From: Bacteroidota bacterium
Lineage (GTDB): Bacteria; Bacteroidota; Bacteroidia; Chitinophagales; LD1
DNA length: 64,000 bases
Direction of reading: 5' to 3'
Assembly: GCA_018267385.1 (NCBI GenBank)
Contig: JAFDYN010000025.1
Span: 39,204-103,203 of the forward strand
This document shows, piece by piece, positions 60,859 through 64,000 of the stretch. The translations under genes and the position numbers were made by a program. The notes below the pieces were generated by a model, which saw only the letters and a program-made list of their open reading frames with translations, made no database searches and was not told the DNA's origin. How positions within the stretch are numbered: the first letter of the stretch is position 1; each line of letters opens with the position of its first letter.

Positions 60859-60966
60859 AGTTTTCCGACTATAGGAGCATTGCTATGACTGGGGGTGACA
60901 GTGGCCGAGCGGGTAGCCGGTGGCAGCTTTTGGGGCAAGTTTTCCGACTATGGAATCATTGCTATC
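60856..60966 (+). repeat. Tandem copies of a dispersed 19-mer element
   Basis: TGAAGTTTTCCGACTATAG at 60856-60874 overlaps the ndvB stop. A second copy, extending to about 29 bases with three mismatches, is at 60937-60966 (AAGTTTTCCGACTATGG...). An identical 19-mer lies on the minus strand at 18757-18775. Confidence 0.7.
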
Positions 60967-61164
60967 AGGGGCTTTGAGCGATGGTATGAATGATAAGGCT
61001 ACTGTAACTTTTGCGATAGCGCTACCGGGATGCTAGTGATACTGAGCCGGATAGATAAGGGTGCTATGACCACCCTCATAGATATGCCTGTGGCTGAATA
61101 CCATCGCTGTGAATGTGATAGATGAGCGAAATAGAATTAACTTACATACACTAAACCTGACCAT
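60967..61164. other. Non-coding stretch downstream of ndvB
   Basis: About 200 bases with no convincing gene, hairpin or promoter consensus recognised. It joins the dispersed repeats to a small membrane gene. Confidence 0.4.
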
Positions 61165-61560
61165 ATGCCTCGTAAACTACTGCTGGCCGTACTGATCCTC
61201 TCGCTGCTCATAGAGGTGGGCCTGAGCCTTGGGATCTTCTTTGCCAAGGACCTGGTGTCACAGCAATTTGGCGTGACGCTGACACCGGATACGGATTTTC
61301 TGAGCTATATAGTGGGGTGGCTGTGCTGCTTCCTTTCGCTCATACTCTGCCTGGCCATCTATGAGCTGTGGCACTATGACAGGCACTATATCATGCTGTG
61401 CTACCTGCTGGGCTACTTCTGGATGGCGATAGGCATAGCGATCTATGTGGGCTATCACAAACCGGACAACCTGGTGATCGACACCCTCAAAGGGATGCTG
61501 ATAGTGATGCTGACACGCTGGACGTCGCGAAAGGTGCCGCCGGTGGCTGAGATCGGGTAA
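61165..61560 (+). CDS. Hypothetical four-helix membrane protein
   Basis: 131 residues with four hydrophobic helices (LLLAVLILSLLIEVGLSLGIFF, FLSYIVGWLCCFLSLILCLAIY, YIMLCYLLGYFWMAIGIAIYVGY and a last short one). The basic tail is TRWTSRKVPPVAEIG. No family is recognised. It stands alone between the glucan synthase and a convergent gene. Confidence 0.7.
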   Translation: MPRKLLLAVLILSLLIEVGLSLGIFFAKDLVSQQFGVTLTPDTDFLSYIVGWLCCFLSLILCLAIYELWHYDRHYIMLCYLLGYFWMAIGIAIYVGYHKPDNLVIDTLKGMLIVMLTRWTSRKVPPVAEIG

Positions 61561-61598
61561 TTGCAGCATAGGATTACAACTGCTAGACTTGTCAGGAA

Positions 61599-62087
61599 TC
61601 AGAAGTTAAGTGCGAGGTTGGTGCCGTTTGTACTGATATAGGCATGATGACGTCTGTGCCAGTGGGTATCACCGCCACAATACTTCCAGTCCTTTGCTCT
61701 GCCGACAGCGAGTGTGGGTATGCCGCAGAATATAGCTAGCATCCCGACGCCCCCTATCACACCACTTGATATATAGAGTTGTTCTCCCCGATCATTATTA
61801 TAGTCATCTATATGCCTTATAGTGTAAATAACGCCTGCCGTAGCCAGTACCAGACTAGTCCCTGCCAGACCCGCCCCGGATGCTATGAGCACAGTACCGG
61901 CTGTTTTCAGGCGTTTAGACTGGTTGCACTTGGCCTCCTTGTCTACAGGCACACCTGTGGTGAATGAATAATCTATGGCAGATGTACTAGACTCAAAGTC
62001 GCGATGCAAAAATAGTACTGAGGTGTGCTGCTGTGCAGAGAGCCGGAGTGAAAGGGCAATAAGCAATAAGACTGTAGTGTATTTCAT
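61599..62087 (-). CDS. Hypothetical exported protein with two hydrophobic segments
   Basis: 162 residues. A signal peptide (MKYTTVLLLIALSLRLSAQQ) is followed by two hydrophobic segments (TAGTVLIASGAGLAGTSLVLATAGVIYTI and YISSGVIGGVGMLAIFCGIPTLAVG). The C-terminus is beta-like (HAYISTNGTNLALNF). This glycine-rich style is frequent among uncharacterised Bacteroidota membrane-associated proteins. It converges with the gene at 61165. Confidence 0.7.
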   Translation of the reverse strand: MKYTTVLLLIALSLRLSAQQHTSVLFLHRDFESSTSAIDYSFTTGVPVDKEAKCNQSKRLKTAGTVLIASGAGLAGTSLVLATAGVIYTIRHIDDYNNDRGEQLYISSGVIGGVGMLAIFCGIPTLAVGRAKDWKYCGGDTHWHRRHHAYISTNGTNLALNF

Positions 62088-62201
62088 AGAAGGTTACGTT
62101 TGCCGCAAGATAGTGGAAAAGTGGTTGATTCATCATATAAAATGCATGTAAGGTCGCTTGGCCTTTGTGGAACTTATGGCAGGCATTGCAAGCGCGGAAA
62201 G

Positions 62202-62279
62202 GGACGCGGCACCAAACGCTATATGCGGCACTACAAGTGCCTATAGTAGCTACTTTCGGAGTACAACTCCGGAAGGGCG
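62202..62279 (+). repeat. Palindromic approximately 80-bp repeat, copy 1
   Basis: It begins ggacgcggcaccaaacgct, then a GGCACT-ACA-AGTGCC hairpin (62227-62241), then a second near-palindrome with ACA centre (62254-62274, one mismatch). Copies at 63283 and 63457 share most of the sequence. Confidence 0.75.
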
Positions 62280-62302
62280 GGACATTTTAATCAGTGTTGA
62301 AC

Positions 62303-63046
62303 TCATTTGAAATAGACTTTTCTATGAAGAGTGTCACTCTTATGAGAATTGTCTGAGCTATCAACTATTTCAGCAATAACATCAAAAAAATTTAAACCTT
62401 TATGTAGTTTAATGTTGAAAGCAACAACATTATTTGAATTAGCCTCGAGCAATTCCCTTTTGTATGTGGTTTTATCTTGAGTGCCTAGATATACTTCGAT
62501 ATGCTTTCCGATAGGTCTCGAAATCATCGTATTAATTAAAATTTGCTCTGCATAAGCCGTATCGCCATGGCAGGCAGGACAATAAAAATCGGGGCTTACT
62601 GCCACACCCTCGTCACAAAATCTAGAACCTAAGGAATCAAATTTCTGGACATATATTACATTCCCAAATCCGTCCACAACTGCATACCTAGCTAAATGTG
62701 CATTAGCATAATAATAGAACTGCTCTCCAAATAATTCACCGTTTTGATAATATAGCTTCTCTTTAATCGTACCATTCTCGTAGAACGAAATGTACAGTGA
62801 GTCTTTTCTGTTGTCTTTATAGAAGCAATAAACTTTAATATTACGTGACGGGTAATACAATTTATAAATGCCAACTCTATAGTTATTGTATATAAAGTGC
62901 TTATGTTGGGAGGAATCAGGATTTACATAATACTCCTCTTTAATGCTACCGTTTTCGTAATAGGTTCTTACCCCTTGTGTCCTCAAACCATTTTGACATC
63001 CATTCAAGAAAAGCATAAAAAAGACAAGTAACAGTGGTCTACTCAT
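62303..63046 (-). CDS. MORN-type (YwqK-like) repeat lipoprotein
   Basis: 247 residues. Lipoprotein signal MSRPLLLVFFMLFLNGCQNG. Repeats of the YYENGSIKEEYY, FYENGTIKEKLYY kind (MORN_2/YwqK) occupy about 30-130. A CPACHGD motif (about 173) and a beta-rich C-terminal domain follow. YwqK-like proteins appear among toxin-antitoxin or polymorphic-toxin partners, a loose association. The sequence is noticeably more AT-rich than most genes in this window, suggesting transfer. It lies between repeat copies. Confidence 0.75.
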   Translation of the reverse strand: MSRPLLLVFFMLFLNGCQNGLRTQGVRTYYENGSIKEEYYVNPDSSQHKHFIYNNYRVGIYKLYYPSRNIKVYCFYKDNRKDSLYISFYENGTIKEKLYYQNGELFGEQFYYYANAHLARYAVVDGFGNVIYVQKFDSLGSRFCDEGVAVSPDFYCPACHGDTAYAEQILINTMISRPIGKHIEVYLGTQDKTTYKRELLEANSNNVVAFNIKLHKGLNFFDVIAEIVDSSDNSHKSDTLHRKVYFK

Positions 63047-63150
63047 TGTATGCTGTTATACAAGGTTGTTGTTTCATCGTTGTGCCGAACGCAGAGGACT
63101 AAGTTAAGATAAAAAGGACCAACATTTGGGATAGCATCTCTACGTTGAAG

Positions 63151-63240
63151 CGAGGACGCTTGAACCGGCAGTGATATTAACTTGCGGATTGCAATCCGGA
63201 ACAGCGGAGATCGTTGGTGACGCTGCGCTAAACACCAACG
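63151..63240. repeat. Cluster of three inverted repeats
   Basis: AAGCG/CGCTT (63151-63164), a perfect 14-base palindrome CGGATTGCAATCCG (63185-63198), and CGTTGGTG/CACCAACG with a 13-base loop (63212-63240). Confidence 0.7.
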
Positions 63241-63282
63241 AAGGCGTAAGCCAGTACTACTACCAAACTCATAAAAGGCAAC

Positions 63283-63362
63283 ACAGCATGTGCCCAGCGC
63301 TACGTGCGACACTACAAGTGCCTATAGTAGCTACTTCCGGAGTACAACTCCGGAAGGGCGGG
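63283..63362 (+). repeat. Palindromic approximately 80-bp repeat, copy 2
   Basis: The core is CGCTACGTGCGACACTACAA followed by the perfect inverted arms CTTCCGGAGT (63334-63343) and ACTCCGGAAG (63347-63356) around ACA. The first 15 bases diverge from the other copies. Confidence 0.75.
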
Positions 63363-63396
63363 GAAAAGGTCTTGCTATACTGCTGCGCGGTATCTG

Positions 63397-63411
63397 GGCA
63401 TTACAAATGCC
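63397..63411. repeat. Short ACA-centred palindrome
   Basis: GGCATT-ACA-AATGCC, a perfect 15-base element of the same style as the hairpins in the 80-bp repeats. Confidence 0.6.
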
Positions 63412-63456
63412 GGATATTAAGTGCGATATTGGGGGGACGTACTACAAACGCAAAAA

Positions 63457-63534
63457 GGACGCGGCACCAAACGCTACGTGAGACAATACAAGTGCCTATA
63501 GCAGCTACTTCCGTAGTATAACTCCGTAAGGGCA
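63457..63534 (+). repeat. Palindromic approximately 80-bp repeat, copy 3
   Basis: It starts ggacgcggcaccaaacgct, as copy 1, and continues to gtaagggcag. Both palindromes carry mismatches (CAAT-ACA-AGTG; CCGTAGT-ATA-ACTCCG), so this copy is degenerate. Confidence 0.7.
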
Positions 63535-63550
63535 GCGCAATAATTCCTAA

Positions 63551-63913
63551 TCAGGACTCTATTCCAGAAATTTGGTCTATTTCCTTCTTTATAAAAGAGG
63601 CACAGGCTAAATTTCTATCCGAAAAAAATGTATCACTATTATTTGTACCAAGATAACCGACAACATACTTAGATTCGTCACTCTGGTAAAAATACCAACC
63701 TTCGTTTACCCTTTTGTTGTCAGACCAATGCATCCATTCCGAAATCTCTTCGGGGAATGCTTTCAATGCATCAAAAATTAAATCTTGAGTAATTTGATCT
63801 GCCCATAGAGCGTAGCCGGTTTCTTTCACTAAAGTGACGGCAGATCTAGTACTAATTTCTCGATAGCGTCTCGGGATAAGTATAATATTTTCAATCGTTT
63901 GATTTAAATCCAT
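63551..63913 (-). CDS. Hypothetical small protein
   Basis: 120 residues, soluble, MDLNQTIENIILIPRRYREI at the start and IKKEIDQISGIES at the end. A middle WMHWSDNKRVNEGWYFYQSDESKYVVGYL is rich in aromatic residues. No family is recognised; the size and AT-rich base composition resemble immunity proteins of toxin systems, which is only a guess. It lies next to the repeat region. Confidence 0.6.
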   Translation of the reverse strand: MDLNQTIENIILIPRRYREISTRSAVTLVKETGYALWADQITQDLIFDALKAFPEEISEWMHWSDNKRVNEGWYFYQSDESKYVVGYLGTNNSDTFFSDRNLACASFIKKEIDQISGIES

Positions 63914-64000
63914 CCTTTATTTTATCATTCTACGGCCAACTTCCCCCCTCTAGTCCCCGCTGGCGCGAATATTACATCATTAGTGTTCGAAACATGCTAC

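Larger units (their letters stand above)
63047..63550. other. Repeat-rich non-coding region
   Basis: About 500 bases made of inverted repeats: AAGCG-AGGA-CGCTT (63151-63164), CGGATTGCAATCCG (63185-63198), CGTTGGTG/CACCAACG (63212-63240), then two copies of the approximately 80-bp repeat and GGCATT-ACA-AATGCC (63397-63411). No convincing protein gene is present; open frames on the plus strand are repeat artefacts. Confidence 0.7.

Noticed and set aside
62202..63534. CRISPR array
   Set aside because: Copies are not regularly spaced, contain internal palindromes, and no cas gene is present.
1..64000. tRNA, rRNA or riboswitch genes
   Set aside because: No cloverleaf, rRNA core sequence or recognisable riboswitch was seen on reading; a dedicated scan could still find small ones.

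Overview
The window is chromosomal DNA of a Bacteroidota bacterium, most probably of the Chitinophagaceae/Sphingobacteriales type. The main evidence is a type IX secretion C-terminal sorting domain on a giant Ser/Thr/Gly-rich surface protein (35533-38769, minus), many SCxx-type lipoproteins, DUF4783 and lmo0937-type small proteins, promoters with TAnnTTTG-like -7 boxes, and few Shine-Dalgarno sequences. No rRNA, tRNA, CRISPR array, prophage or intact insertion sequence was recognised. The window opens inside gpmI, whose 3' end lies off the left edge. || Layout. 0.0-18.6 kb is mixed housekeeping: phosphoglycerate mutase, a secreted alpha/beta hydrolase, a GAF histidine kinase, a cytochrome c-FTR1 iron permease fusion, an HTTM membrane protein with a small partner, an APC amino-acid permease, a metallophosphoesterase, an M1 peptidase with an AraC regulator, a Bcr/CflA exporter and EttA. 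18.9-25.0 kb is a signalling block: an NtrC-type sigma54 activator directly followed by a REC-PAS histidine kinase, a CHASE3-type membrane histidine kinase, and three stand-alone receiver proteins. 25.2-29.7 kb holds a small coiled protein plus UbiB, a small membrane protein/lipoprotein pair and an AI-2E family permease. 29.7-32.8 kb holds a collagen-like protein, a low-affinity iron permease-like protein and an MlaE-MlaF-MlaD lipid transport operon. 33-43.5 kb is envelope and stress related: two DUF748/AsmA-like proteins, the T9SS repeat protein, CsbD, topoisomerase IB, an OmpA lipoprotein and a second copy of the small membrane protein/lipoprotein pair. 43.5-52.1 kb is one minus-strand sugar-phosphate operon (tkt, rpiB, pgi, HAD phosphatase, gnd, zwf, pgl). 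52.3-60.9 kb is a single 2859-residue cyclic beta-1,2-glucan synthase (NdvB/ChvB type), divergent from that operon. From 61 kb onward the DNA becomes accessory: orphan small genes, two clearly AT-richer genes, and three copies of an approximately 80-bp palindrome-bearing repeat. || How it fits together. The pentose-phosphate operon supplies NADPH and sugar phosphates; the adjacent glucan synthase is a large consumer of UDP-glucose. Several envelope or stress-type genes (lmo0937-like, CsbD, OmpA, T9SS protein, small lipoprotein) and several receiver genes have a TGGCAY-like box shortly before the start codon. This resembles the -24 part of sigma54 promoters, and a sigma54 activator is encoded in the same window. 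This candidate regulon, the interlocked inverted repeats at 42.5 kb and the palindromic repeat family at 62-63.5 kb are the observations most worth testing. All were read by eye and none has been statistically evaluated.
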